Shown here one piece after another: positions 1 through 10,661 of a stretch of DNA of 64,000 bases; within the stretch, counting starts at the first letter, position 1; each line of letters starts with the position of its first letter. The stretch is taken from the NCBI RefSeq assembly GCF_040954645.1, contig NC_092804.1, positions 86,359,217-86,423,216 on the forward strand. The letters are read 5' to 3'. A program made the position numbers and the translations under genes. Under the pieces are notes generated by a model, which saw only the letters and a program-made list of their open reading frames with translations, did no database searches and was not told the origin of the DNA. Source of the DNA: Diabrotica undecimpunctata. Lineage: Eukaryota > Arthropoda > Insecta > Coleoptera > Chrysomelidae.

Positions 1-990
1 TGTTTGTGTTGACACCTGACCAAAATATTCACAATTAACATTTGTCTGTGATGACGAATACTAACAATATTGGAATGCTTAATAAATTTTTTCATTTTTT
101 CTTCCTTCTCTTTGGAAATTATCCAAATAAATATTTGTTTGTAATGACAAATATCGTCAATAATATAGTTGGTAATACCATATTTATAATATTATCACAT
201 GTGTAAATAAAAAATTGTTACTAAGAATAACAAATAAACTTACCTACTATAGGTGTTTATGTTGACACCTGACTGAAATGTTCACAATTAACATTTGTCT
301 GTGATGACGAATACTAACAATATTGGAATACTTAATAAATTTTTTCATTTTTTCTTCCTTCTCTTTGGAAATTATCCAAATAAATATTTGTTTGTAATGA
401 CAAATATCGTCAATAATATAGTTGGTAATACCATATTTATAATATTATCACATGTGTAAATAAAAAATTGTTACTAAAAATAACAAATAAACTTACCTAC
501 TATAGATGTTTAGTTTATGTTAACACCTGACCGAAATATTCACAATTAACATTTGTCTGTGATGACGAATACTAACAATATTGGAATACTTTATAAATTT
601 TTTCATTTTTTCTTCGTTCACTTTCGAAAGTATCCAAGTAAATATTTTTTTGTGATGACAAATACCGCCAATAATATAGTTGGTAATACCGTGTATATAA
701 CATTATCACATCTGTAAATAAAAAATTGTTATTAAGAATAACAAATAAACTTACCTACTATAGGTGTTTTTGTTGACACCGGACCGAAATATTCACAATT
801 AACATTTGTCTGTGATGACGAATACTAACAATATTGGAATACTTAATAAATTTTTTCATTTTTTCTTTTTTCACTTTGGAAAGTAACCAAGTAAATATTT
901 GTTTGTGATGACAAATATCGTCAATAATATAGTTGGTAATACCGTGTATATAATATTATCACATGTGTAAATAAAAAATTGTTATTAAGA
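1..990. repeat. ~255 bp satellite array, four units, left of element A
   Basis: Four head-to-tail units begin near 8, 261, 519 and 772, giving a period of 253-258 bp. Neighbouring units look about 95% alike. Each unit holds small dyads: GGTGT...ACACC across the unit joint, and two boxes of the form ATTTGT...ACAAAT (for example near 293 and 386). The array is cut by element A and resumes at 6280, so it is older than that insertion. I see no coding potential. Confidence 0.9.
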
Positions 991-994
991 ATAC

Positions 995-1202
995 TGTAAC
1001 AGCCACTCCGCTCCATGGCTGAATACCACCGAAGTTACCATAACAGTGTCCACCGAGAGTAAACGGTGACAAGAGACATATATATGTTTTGTTGTTGTAA
1101 GATGTAGGTTAAATTGTAATACATGGTTTTCCTTTTAATAAAATCGTGTAAATCAATATTCACAGTCATTACCTAACTATTTTAACTAATACCCACATCA
1201 CA
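995..1202 (+). repeat. 5' LTR of element A
   Basis: It starts TGTAACAGCC and ends ACATCACA, and is matched by the 3' LTR at 6068-6275. An AATAAA poly(A) signal lies at 1137-1142. The LTR is short for the superfamily. Confidence 0.93.
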
Positions 1203-1204
1203 AC

Positions 1205-1221
1205 TGGCACCCAACTTGGGC
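1205..1221 (+). other. Primer-binding site of element A
   Basis: TGGCACCCAACTTGGGC begins two bases after the LTR. The TGG start matches the CCA end of a tRNA primer. I do not assign the tRNA. Confidence 0.75.
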
Positions 1222-1396
1222 AAAATAGTTTAAAGTGTAGTTCGTACTGTGAAAATCGTAAAGTTTCATTGTGAACAGAAAAAAAGTGTTTTTGCTCCCG
1301 CCATTGTAAGGTGATTAGTGGACATTTTCACTTAGTTTAGTGATTCACAACAATAAATCTACTGTGTATGTGACTGCTGTGGAAACTCCGCACAGA

Positions 1397-1518
1397 CCAT
1401 CCAAAAACATCCTGTGGGAATATCAATCTTCCACTACAGACCATTCAAAACATCCCGTGGGAATATCAATCTTCCACTAGGCCATTCAGAAACATCCTGT
1501 GGGAATATCAAGCTTCCA
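1397..1518 (+). repeat. Three tandem 41-44 bp repeats in the leader of element A
   Basis: Units begin at 1397, 1441 and 1482. Each starts CCATNCA and contains CCYGTGGGAATATCAA followed by CTTCCA. They lie between the primer-binding site and gag, where packaging or translation signals are usual. No function can be read from the sequence. Confidence 0.85.
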
Positions 1519-1678
1519 TTCAAGGGTATTTACAAGAAATAAGCAACAGAAACTGTAAGCCTTTAATTTTTATTACTATTTTTGTGTTAAACTTGCAATC
1601 ACGGCAACAAACGATAAACACAGTTATTCGCTTAGTTCGACGACGGTTTTTAGTTCAAGCGAATCAACATCAGCAGAA

Positions 1679-3724
1679 ATGTCTTCGGTAAATTTAACAA
1701 GCGAACAGTTTCAAGCCTTATTAAATACAATAGCAAGGCCTATTTCGGACTCAGGTAGTTTAGCAAAATGCGCTTCTCGCTTCGATGGATCAAAGGGGGC
1801 TGATGTAAAAGCTTTTATAGATGCGGTCGAGATCTATAAAGAGTGCACCCACGTATCTGACGCGAACGCATTAAAGGGTATACCCATGCTGCTAGACGGT
1901 TTCGCCGCCACGTGGTTTCAAGGTGTTAAAAATACGGTAAACACGTGGGCCAGCGCCATTTATTTATTACGATCGACTTTTGTACCTCAAAAACCAGCCT
2001 ACAGAGTGTATCGGGAACTGTTTTCGACGGAACAAGATGCTAAAACTCCGTGTGACATTTTTGTATGCAAAGCGCGCGCGATAATAGCTCAGTTACCGGC
2101 AGATACATTAACCGAAGCCACTCAATTAGATATGGTATACGGTTTGTTGCATAGGAGAATACGTGAAAAAGTAGCACGTGATAAGATCAATACATTTAGC
2201 GAACTTTTAAAAGAATCGAGGCAAACTGAAGAATCGTATGAAAATCCGGAAATAAACATTAAAAACGAAAACGAATCAAAACGGGTACGGTGTAGCTTTT
2301 GCAAAAATCCAGGTCACGTGAAGGATGAATGTCGAAAATTGGCCGCAGCCAGAACCAGGGAAGCAGATTCTCGAAAATCTTCGGTTGAGCCCAAACCTAA
2401 TCCTCCTTTAGTAACTTCTCGTACTAGCACTAAACCAACCTTTTCCACTTCGAATCAGATTTCGTGTTATGGATGTAAGACTCCTGGATTCATTAAGAGT
2501 AATTGTCCAAAATGCAAATCATCCAGTAAATCCTCAGCAGTATCTGAATTTATGCTTGCTGAAACAGTTAATGTCGACCAACAGTTTGCCACAAACCTAT
2601 CAACTAAACCCATTGTTCAGGTCACTATTGAAGGTCATGTAGGTCATTGTTATCTTGATTCGGGAGCACAGTGCAGTATTGCTGGCTCTCAGCTAAGAGA
2701 TATCCTCTTGAAGGATGAGGTACCCTTTTCCACAAAAAGTGTAGACATGACCCTAGCGGATGGTAGGACTACTTCTACTACTGTTTTGGTCTTTGATTTA
2801 GTTGTTATCTTACAAAACCGCTCTCATAGCATTTCCTTAATTTCTGTGCCCACACACACAAATAGTCGTACCTTACTGGGGGCAGACTTCTTAAGAAAAG
2901 CTAACATCATTCTAGACATTCCTAATGACTCATGGTTTTATGGTGATGTCCCTAATATCCCCTACTCATTTGCTCCAGATCCAGCTCAGGTCAGCTCTCC
3001 TTGCCAGGTCAATAGCGTTACTCTTGCTCATTTAGAACTACGAGTAGATGAAGGAATTTCTCTATCCGTAGAAGAAAGATCCAATCTTAACAAAATTGTT
3101 AAGGAAAATTCTGATTTATTCGTATATAATATAGACCCTACTCCATATGCTGAACACTCCATTGTATTCATTGATGATGTACCAATATATGTTCCACCTT
3201 ACCGTATGTCAGAGCCCAAAAGGCAATTACTGCGTCAGGAGTTAGATAAACTTTTGGCTCAAGGCATAATCGAAGAGTGTGAGTCCCCATATGCTTCACC
3301 CGTGGTACTTGTGCCTAAGAGAGATAGAGGTATCAGATTAACAGTAGACTATCGACGCTTAAACGCAATAACACGTGCAGATAAGTACCCTCTGCCACGT
3401 ATTGAAGATATTTTGCATGCAGCAAAGGAAACCCGATTTATGACTACCCTCGACTTAAAATATGGTTGTCATCAAATCTCTGTACGAACAGCTGATCGTG
3501 ACAAAACAGCCTTCGTGTGTCCATTTGGCACCTTTCGTTACACACGCATGCCCTTTGGTATCTGTAACAGTCCCGCTAGTTTCCAAAGGATGATTGATAA
3601 ATTTCGTGCTGGTCTTCAAAATCTGAATATCCTAGCTTATTTAGATGATCTGATAATATTATCCCCATCCTTCTCTGATCACATAGACGATTTAAAACAA
3701 GTATTCAACCGGATGCGCCGGTAA
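1679..3724 (+). pseudogene. gag-pol of element A, part 1: gag, protease, N-terminal RT
   Basis: A 681-codon frame fuses gag to pol without a frameshift. Visible in order: a gag capsid region (about residues 1-190); two zinc knuckles, CX2CX4HX4C starting near residue 204 and a second degenerate knuckle (CYGCKTPGFIKSNC, without the His); protease with DSGA near residue 327 and LLGAD downstream; and reverse transcriptase with LDLK, MPFGICNSPASFQ and the catalytic YLDD near residue 655. The frame ends at a TAA inside the RT thumb region, straight after the D-box segment. The codons following the stop still read as RT up to about 3890, so this is a nonsense mutation and not a natural end. The ATG at 1679 follows the leader repeats and is the first good start. 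Confidence 0.9.
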
Positions 3725-3902
3725 TTTAAATTATGTCTAAATAGAGCAAAATGTTCATTCGCCTGTGAGGAAGTCCTATATCTCGGACACATCCTTTCAC
3801 CTTTGGGTATCCGGCCAAGTGAAAATAAAGTATCTGCCATATTAAACATGACACCACCCCTAAATGTTACTCAACTGCTAAAATTCCTGCAAAACATGCT
3901 CA

Positions 3903-6095
3903 TGGTTCCGTAGATTCATCGAAAATTTCTCCCATGTTGCTAAACCTTTGTCGAATTTAACCAAGAAAAATGTGAAATGGACCTGGGGAGCAGAACAACA
4001 AGAGGCCTTTGAATGTCTGAAACAATTATTGGGTTCCGTCCCAATCCTACGACAAGCTGACTGCAATTTACCTTATATACTTCGTACAGATGCTAGCAAT
4101 TATGCTTTGGGGGCATGTCTTCTCCAGGGGGAGAAAGAGAACGAACGACCTGTAGAGTATGCTTCGAGACTTCTGACTCCTGCTGAACAAAACTATAGCA
4201 CTACAGAACGAGAAGCTCTCGCTGTGGTTTGGGCAGTGAAGAAATTTCGAGGATACTTAGAAGGCGCTACTACAATAGTGCAAAGTGATCACCAGGCCTT
4301 AAAATGGCTAATGACCTTAAAGTCCCCTACTGGACGGTTAGCTCGATGGGCTTTAGAGCTCATGCCATATGACCTAAAAATAGAATATATCACAGGAAGA
4401 AAAAATGTAATCGCAGATACTCTATCAAGGACTCCCATGACAGAAGTTCCCATCATAGCTGAAGTTCATCTAGTAAGAGTAGATTTTCCAACTCTTAGTG
4501 TTGCTGATGTTCGAGAAGAGCAGCTTAATGATCCAGATGTTGCCAAGATTATTAGATGTTTAGAAGATCCCTCTTCTGACACAAGTGTAGATTTCAAGAG
4601 GTGGGCAGAAAGAGGATATATCATGCACAATGGGATATTATACCGTTATACTCCTGAAGTAGATGAAGAAGAGCCCCAATTGGTAGCGGCCAGTACACGT
4701 ATTCCTCACATACTGCATGAGTACCATGATTCCGCTACTGCTGGTCATTATGGAGTGGAGAAGACATATCAAAGAATAATAAAACGCTACTATTGGCCTG
4801 GAATGAAGAAAATTATCTCTGACCATGTAAGTAAATGTCTTGAGTGCCAACGCTATAAAGTCTCTAACCTCAAACCCGCTGGTCTCCTACAAACCCCTGT
4901 TCAGTCCCAAAGGTTTGAAGTGCTATCTATTGATTTATTCGGGCCTTTGCCCCTCTCTCCTCAAGGTTATACATGGATTCTGGTAGTGGAAGACACTGCT
5001 AGTCGTTGGGTAGAATTATTCCCGTTAGAATCTGCTACTGCCGCTTACGTAAGTAACATAATCTTACGATACGGAATCCCTCGTCGAGTCGTCAGTGACA
5101 ATGGTACTCAGTTCGTGAGTGCGGTAATGCAGCAAGTGGCGCATTGCTTTGGGTACCAACAGAACCTTATACCTGTATACCACCCGGAAGCTAACCCCGT
5201 CGAACGAAAAAATAGAGACATTAAAACTCAGTTAGCTATTCTAACAAATAATGACCATTCGTCTTGGTCTGAAAAGTTACCCGCTATACGGTTCGCGATG
5301 AACACTGTGAAGTGCTACTTAACCGGTTTCACTCCCGCGTACCTCACGTTCGGTCGCGAGTTACGAACTCCTGATGATGCAAATCGTGATTTTCGAAGCA
5401 TCATAGCCAAGGACAACTTCGTGCCACAAATCACGCCCTATCTAATAACTTTGAGTAAAGCTCTTAGTGAAGCCCGCGAGACACATGAACAATCCCAAGA
5501 TAGACGTAAGAAGTATAAAGACTGCCACCGCCGCTCGGTTTCGTTCGAAGTAGGTGATATTGTGCTAGTCGATTCGCATACACTAAGTGACGCGTCTAAG
5601 TCCATTACTTCGAAGTTCGCGCCGCGTCGTGACGGACCCTACAAGGTGACCAAAATGCTGTCCCCTACAACCTATGAAGTTTCACACATCGACACTCCGG
5701 ATGTTCGTGCTGGAAAATATCATGTCTCAGCCTTGACGCCTTTCCATGCCGATCCAGAAGATCCGTGCCCTGCTCCAGTTCAACCTCTCCGTAGAAGAGG
5801 TCGTCCAGTGAAATCCTCAGAAGCCGACCCTCCTGCTCCACTGGTCTCCTGCCCAGAGTCTTTGACCCTTGGGTTAGACGATAGCGAAATGGGCCCCCCT
5901 GTTGGAGATGACCTTGCTCAAATTGAAGCTGAACCTGAACCTGACCCTATTGCCAGACGTAGACAACCCCGACCAAAACGTTGTCATTGCTGTCCTGTAG
6001 AGCTCTATTCCTGCTTAGACTCTGTTGCCCCACCCGCGAGTCGCCAGGGTGGTGCAAAGGGGGAGGATGTAACAGCCACACCGCTCCATGGCTGA
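3903..6095 (+). pseudogene. pol of element A, part 2: RT end, RNase H, integrase
   Basis: The RT tail continues in the old frame at 3725-3890, then shifts frame between 3885 and 3902. After the shift the frame is open for about 730 codons. It holds the RT/RNase H connection (WFRRFIENF-like), RNase H with RTDASNYALGA and the TEREALAVVWA and QSDHQALKWL motifs, and integrase. Integrase has an HHCC zinc domain (HEYHDSATAGHYG ... CLECQRYK), a catalytic core (SIDLFGPLP, VSDNGTQF, NPVERKNRD) and a basic C-terminal tail. The stop falls inside the 3' LTR at 6093-6095, so the last codons overlap the LTR. Integrase looks intact, so only RT is broken. Confidence 0.9.
6056..6067 (+). other. Polypurine tract of element A
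   Basis: The purine run AAAGGGGGAGGA directly precedes the 3' LTR. It is the expected plus-strand primer and lies inside the end of the pol frame. Confidence 0.85.
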
Positions 6096-6275
6096 AAACC
6101 ACCGAAGTTACCATAACAGTGTCCACCGAGAGTGAACGGTGACAAGAGACATATATATGTTTTGTTGTTGTAAGATGTAGGTTAAATTGTAATACATGGT
6201 TTTCCTTTTAATAAAATCGTGTAAATCAATATTCACAGTCATTACCTAACTATTTTAACTAATACCCACATCACA
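6068..6275 (+). repeat. 3' LTR of element A
   Basis: It is 208 bp, the same length as the 5' LTR with about three substitutions. AATAAA lies at 6210-6215. The ATAC target duplicate follows at 6276-6279. Confidence 0.93.
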
Positions 6276-6279
6276 ATAC

Positions 6280-6600
6280 CAAATAAACTTACCTACTATA
6301 GGTTTTTGTGTTGACACCTGACCGAAATATTCACAATTAACATTTGTCTGTGATGACGAATATAAACAATAGTGGCTTACTTAATAATTTTTTTCATTTA
6401 TTCTTCTTTAGTTGTGGTGTAAAAAAAAATATGCAGAAGAAATATTTGTTTGTGATGACAAATATTCAGGACAAAATATTTGTTAGAATAACAAAATTTG
6501 TAGAGGAAATAGTCGGGGAACTTAACCTGATAATGAATATTGTTTGTGATAAAAATAATAAGGTGAATAATAATACCTATAATACCTGGCAGTAGGTATA
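6280..6600. repeat. Satellite resumed, one diverged unit
   Basis: The sequence picks up the satellite exactly where element A interrupted it (CAAATAAACTTACCTAC). It continues with the same GTTGACACCTGAC and ATTTGTCTGTGATGACGAAT landmarks. From about 6400 it drifts from the left-hand units, so this is the diverged edge of the array. Confidence 0.8.
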
Positions 6601-6845
6601 AAATGCACACCCATGAAAATGGAGTTAAATAGTTTGTGTTTAAGGTCGCTGCCTGGGGATCGCCAGGGCACGTCTGGAGCCGGCGCTGGACGTTACAGCA
6701 TGCGGGACGTCGGTGGCAGTGTGCTGAGGAGGCGGGCCCCTGTCATACAATTAGCTACAGCCCAACAATAACAAGAACAACCACAAGCGAGCCAAACAAT
6801 ACCAAGAGCTCGACTCGCTGAAAGTGCTGCGACTCGGTCATTTCT

Positions 6846-7466
6846 AACCAGGCATACACCAAAAAAAGGAATCTCTTCACTGCCTTTATTGACTATAAGA
6901 AAGCCTTTGACTCAGTGCCGCATGAATGGCTGGTAGATATATTAAGAATATATAAAGTCGATGATAATATAGTGAAATTTTTAAGACATATAATGACAGA
7001 TTGGAAGACTAAAATTCACCTCCAAATACCTGGTGAAAGCAATATCGAAACGGAAAATATCGCAATTAATCGCCGCCTATTCCAAGGAGACTCGCTGAGT
7101 CCATTGTGGTTCTGTCTAGCGATGAACCCACTATCCCAGCTATTGAACTCCACTGACTCAGGTTTTAGCATTAAAAACAACAATAGTGTAGTGGCGAAGC
7201 TTAATCATCTGTTGTATATGGATGATTTGAAACTAATGGCTTCTACTCGAAATCACTTAGATCAAATGCTAAAAACTGTAGAAACTTTTTCAAATGATAT
7301 CAGTATGCACTTTGGGTTAGACAAATGTCGTGTACTAAATATAGTCAAGGGTAAGGTTTAGCCCGGAGAATTCGATATGCAAAATGGCCAAAACATCGAG
7401 GCTATGGGCGAAAATGACATGTATAAATATCTAGGAATAAAGCAAACGCGGAAAATTGACCATAAA
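6846..7466 (+). pseudogene. RT palm fragment of the R4-like LINE
   Basis: It opens within the first catalytic RT motif (AFIDYKKAFDSVPHEWL). It continues through GDSLSPLWFCLAMNPLSQLL and the active-site box LLYMDD, and after a stop at 7359-7361 through the thumb motif MYKYLGI. All pieces share one frame, so the stops at 7359 and 7467 are point mutations. The fingers domain before the first motif is missing. Confidence 0.75.
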
Positions 7467-7469
7467 TAA

Positions 7470-8252
7470 ATGAAAATCGAATTAACATCAGAGTTCATAC
7501 GAAGAGAAAAACAGCTACTCCGCTCACATCTTAATAGTAAAAATTTGTTTAAGGCATTAAACACCTACGCATTTTCCGCACTTAGCTACTCATTTGGGAT
7601 TATTAAGTGGACTAAAACGGATATAGAAACTCTTCAACGAAAAGTACGAACACCCCTCACAAAGGCACAAAAACATCATCCTCGAAGTGCAGTAGAAAGA
7701 ACGACATTACCGCGGTATTTAGGAGGAAGAGGACTTATTGATATAAGCGAGCAATTAGAAAAACAGATTACTAATTTACGAACTTATTTTCAGCTGCAGG
7801 CGGAGACATCTACTCTTCATCGCGCAATTTGTGCAATTGATGACATAACACCGATCAAACTGAGGGGACAAGAAATGCGCATAACCCATCTTACTAAGAA
7901 CGAAAAAATGCTCATCTGGATGGGTACACCTCTGCACGGGCGACATCCGAATGAAGTTAGTCAAGACTATGTCGACAATATAGCGTCGAACTATTGGCTG
8001 ACATCAGGAAAGATGTTCCCTGAAACAGAAGGTTCATTACTCGCCATTGAGGATCAGGTTATACCCACCAAAAATTACCTGAAATATATCGTCAAAGACC
8101 CTCAGGTCCAAAACGAAAAATGCCGATATGGATGTCAAACCCAAGAAACTATCCAACATCTTACCGGGGGCTGCCAGGCATTTGCTGCAACTGAATATAA
8201 GGAACGGCATGACTCAGTAAAGAAGATCCTCCATCAAGAGATAGCTTTTTAA
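7470..8252 (+). pseudogene. Thumb and CCHC region of the R4-like LINE
   Basis: In frame with the RT fragment apart from the stop at 7467-7469. It contains the conserved LPRYLGGRGLIDI stretch typical of this group and, near the end, CRYGC...H...C (CX3CX7HX4C). That is the zinc knuckle lying between RT and the restriction-like endonuclease. The frame ends at 8252; a frameshift before about 8366 separates it from the endonuclease. Confidence 0.72.
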
Positions 8253-8365
8253 CTGGGACTGTTACAAACAAACCATCTCTCATATTATCAATACGTTTCT
8301 GAGAGTATGCTTGAGAATGACAACTACAAGCTATACTGGGATCGCACTGAGACCAAACTGTAGCA

Positions 8366-8713
8366 CATAATAGACCAGATCTCGTGCTAGTTAAGAAACT
8401 AACAAGACAAACAACGCTAATCGATGTGGCGATACCTAACAACAATAATCTACGTGTTAAATACAACGAAAAGATCGCCAAGTACAGAGATCTGGAAATA
8501 CAAATAAGGAGACAATGAAGAATGGAAAGTACCCAGACGATACCTATTATTCTTTCTACCACTGGAGTCATTTCAAAGAACCTCCTAGAAAACATAAAAA
8601 AGCTGGGTCTAAATGAACATCTATATAAAATCATGCAGAAAGCTGTACTACTTTCGATGTCTAGATGCGTGCGAAAATTTTTGGGAGATACACCGACGTA
8701 CCAAGTCACCTAG
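8366..8713 (+). pseudogene. Restriction-like endonuclease of the LINE
   Basis: The frame reads RPDLVLV, then LIDVAIP, then a lysine-rich KY stretch. This is the RPD...D...K layout of the endonuclease that nicks target DNA in R2/R4-type LINEs. A single stop (8516-8518) splits it; the downstream part (IPIILSTTGVISKN) stays in frame and matches the conserved endonuclease tail. Confidence 0.68.
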
Positions 8714-8899
8714 GACTCGATAACATGGAAAGAGTCCCACCAGAGCTCAATCCTTTTCATACCGTAGCTATCTGGGATGAGTGAATTTTCCCCTTAGAGG
8801 GAGTGTGAGTCGTATGGCTAAATCTGGATAATACCTATAATACAGTTTGTAGTGACAAACTTAAGCATATGGTTTAAAATAAATAGGTTTTAGGCCAGA

Positions 8900-9440
8900 T
8901 AGAATGTAGTGCCTTTTTGATTGCAAGAAGACATTTTATCAATTCTGGGTGATGATAATAAAGTAAAAATATCAGTTGCAAGCTCCATACAAACAGATTG
9001 CCGCTCGATAGGCTCATATTTTAACTTCCGGACTAGAAGAAGGTATCTGCAAGCTAGTAGCTCCTCTAAATATAAATCCGGAAGTAAAAAAGGCAGTAAG
9101 TGACTCCACACTTCGCAAAGATGCTCGTTTGATACTGCTTTAGCAATAAATTGATGCTAGTATGGCAGCTATAGGAATAGCTTTAACAAACATGCTTGGT
9201 GAAAAGGAGAGAGGAAAAAAAGAGAATAGCGATGCCAGCCGCTTCTTGACAAACATTCATTATTCAGAGTCAGTATTGCGAAGAGAACTAATAGCCATTA
9301 ATTTCAATAAAGAAATGGCAGAGGTATTAAAGGATACACCAATCACTGAATCGCCTTTTGGTAATGATCTTGACAATAAGGTCAAGACGGCGAAAGAATT
9401 GGAGAAATCAGGGCAACAAAAAGGTATTAACATACATAAG
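8900..9440 (+). pseudogene. gag-like segment of the DIRS element
   Basis: The frames contain an INPEVKKAVSDSTLRKDARLI-type stretch and then SMAAIGIALTNMLGE. This helical pattern is seen upstream of RT in DIRS elements. Two frameshifts are needed to follow it. The 9162-9458 frame is the longest open piece and has no known catalytic motif. Confidence 0.5.
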
Positions 9441-9454
9441 AGTATTAACATGTC

Positions 9455-10260
9455 ATAAGAAACCTTTTCATAAGGTTATCCCACTTGCAAAGAAACCAAA
9501 ACAAACAGTTGTAGCGTCTGAAGATAAACGGTCAACTAAAGAAGTAAAAATTCTTACAAACTTTTTAAACAAATTAATGCTTAGTGGTGCAATATCTAAT
9601 GTTGATTATAGTGATGATCAGTATATTTCCAAGGTTTTTGCAATTTCAAAATCAGATGGATCATACCGTCTTATTTTATATCTTAAAATTTTTAATAAAA
9701 TTGTTGGAAATGTACATTTTAAGATAGAGAACAATAAAGTGGTCAGACTTATATCTCAAGGTTGTTCATGTCAAAATTGATTTAGAAGATGCTTAGCATT
9801 TAATACCGATACAAACATCTCATCGTAAATATTTAAGATTTTCATTTAATGGCACTTCATACGAATACAACTGTTTTGCCTTTTGGTTGTTGTGGTAAGT
9901 TGTGCACGTAGAATATTTACAAAGATATTAAAACCTATTGTAGGAATTCTAAGAGAAAAGGGGGATCTTTAACAATATATTTGGATGATTTTCTGATTCT
10001 AGGGAAATCATATAAAGAGTGTGAACATAATGTAAAATTAACTGTAGAAATACTAACACATTTAGGTTTTTAATTAATCATACTAAAAGCAAAATTACTC
10101 CTACAAATGTGTGCACATATTTGGGGTTTACTTTTGACTCAAAAAATTTGACATTACCTAACAGCAAAAAATTGATGATTCTAAAAACGCTTAATATTTT
10201 TTGCAAGTACCGGAATGTAAAACTAAAAAATTTGAAAAATTTTTGGGAACTTTTGTATTT
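9455..10260 (+). pseudogene. Reverse transcriptase of the DIRS element
   Basis: From 9358 the reading frame gives an RT fingers segment with AISKSDGSYRLILYLK. After a frameshift near 9775 the match continues with an FNGTSYEYN-like block and a catalytic box TIYLDDFLILG near 9980. The LGF...K connection then follows. Several frameshifts and stops are present. The call rests on the DIRS-type spacing around YLDD. Confidence 0.65.
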
Positions 10261-10399
10261 GCTTGCCCGGCTATAAAATTTGATTTTTTACACACAAAAA
10301 TTATTTGAACATCATAAATATTTAACATTGAAACAATCATTTGAAAAAGACAAGATTTAAGAGGATCATGCAGAGCTTTATTACTGACTGATAAGAAAC

Positions 10400-10640
10400 C
10401 TTTTCATAAGGCCACTCCACAAACCAGTGGTAGATGCATCAAATTTATTCTACAACAGAGTGGCCTGGATATAAGTACATAGCACACGCTACGCCGCAAC
10501 ATCTGCGACAGCTAGGAAAAGGGTCAGTTTTGACACTATAAGTTGGCGGCAGGTGGGACGAAAAATTCTAAGAAACTTGCGAAATTTTACAATAGGCCCT
10601 TAGTTTTTAACAAAGAATTTGCAATACAATTTTAAATAGG
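10400..10640 (+). pseudogene. Tyrosine recombinase C-terminus of the DIRS element
   Basis: One frame reads QQSGLDIS...HTLRR, then AGGTKNSKKLAKFYNRP. This is the HxxR...G....S..F..FY pattern of DIRS tyrosine recombinases, with the presumptive catalytic Tyr in KFYNRP. Stops interrupt at about 10477, 10510 and 10531. Only the catalytic half is present. Its position after RT fits the DIRS gene order. Confidence 0.62.
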
Positions 10641-10661
10641 TAAAAAGAACCTGATTTATTT

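Larger units (their letters stand above)
995..6275 (+). mobile_element. Ty3/gypsy LTR retrotransposon A inserted in the satellite
   Basis: Two 208 bp LTRs (TG...CA) flank a primer-binding site, a fused gag-pol reading frame and a purine tract. The 4 bp target duplication ATAC lies at 991-994 and 6276-6279. Removing the element and one ATAC restores the satellite unit almost exactly. The LTRs differ at only about three positions (a T/A near 1011, a T/A near 1023, an A/G near 1059), so the insertion is recent. The copy is nevertheless dead: one stop at 3722-3724 and one frameshift near 3885-3902 break reverse transcriptase. Confidence 0.93.
6840..8870 (+). mobile_element. Degraded LINE with restriction-like endonuclease (R4/Dong-like)
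   Basis: A non-LTR retrotransposon remnant. It has an RT segment (6846-7466), a post-RT region with a CX3CX7HX4C knuckle (7470-8252) and a PD...D endonuclease (8366-8713). The order RT, then CCHC, then endonuclease at the C-terminus is diagnostic of the R2/R4/NeSL group. The RT style (QGDSLSPLWF, HLLYMDD) suggests R4/Dong. The 200 bp before it (6640-6840) read like a glycine/arginine-rich N-terminal piece, so RT has probably lost its first half by internal deletion. 8714-8870 is a noncoding 3' end. Confidence 0.72.
8885..10661 (+). mobile_element. Degraded DIRS-like retrotransposon (gag-like, RT, tyrosine recombinase)
   Basis: Three pieces in DIRS order: a gag-like helical segment (8890-9440), an RT (9455-10260) and the C-terminus of a tyrosine recombinase (10400-10640). 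RT shows KSDGSYRLIL, a DLxD-like stretch and YLDDFLILGKS, the DIRS/Ngaro style. The element has no LTRs of its own here. It ends where the truncated LTR of element B begins at 10662. A 21 bp direct repeat (ATAAGAAACCTTTTCATAAGG) sits at 9455-9475 and 10391-10411. Confidence 0.7.

Noticed and set aside
8161..8709. 182-codon minus-strand frame
   Set aside because: It lies opposite the LINE endonuclease, whose motifs read on the plus strand; no domain on the minus strand.
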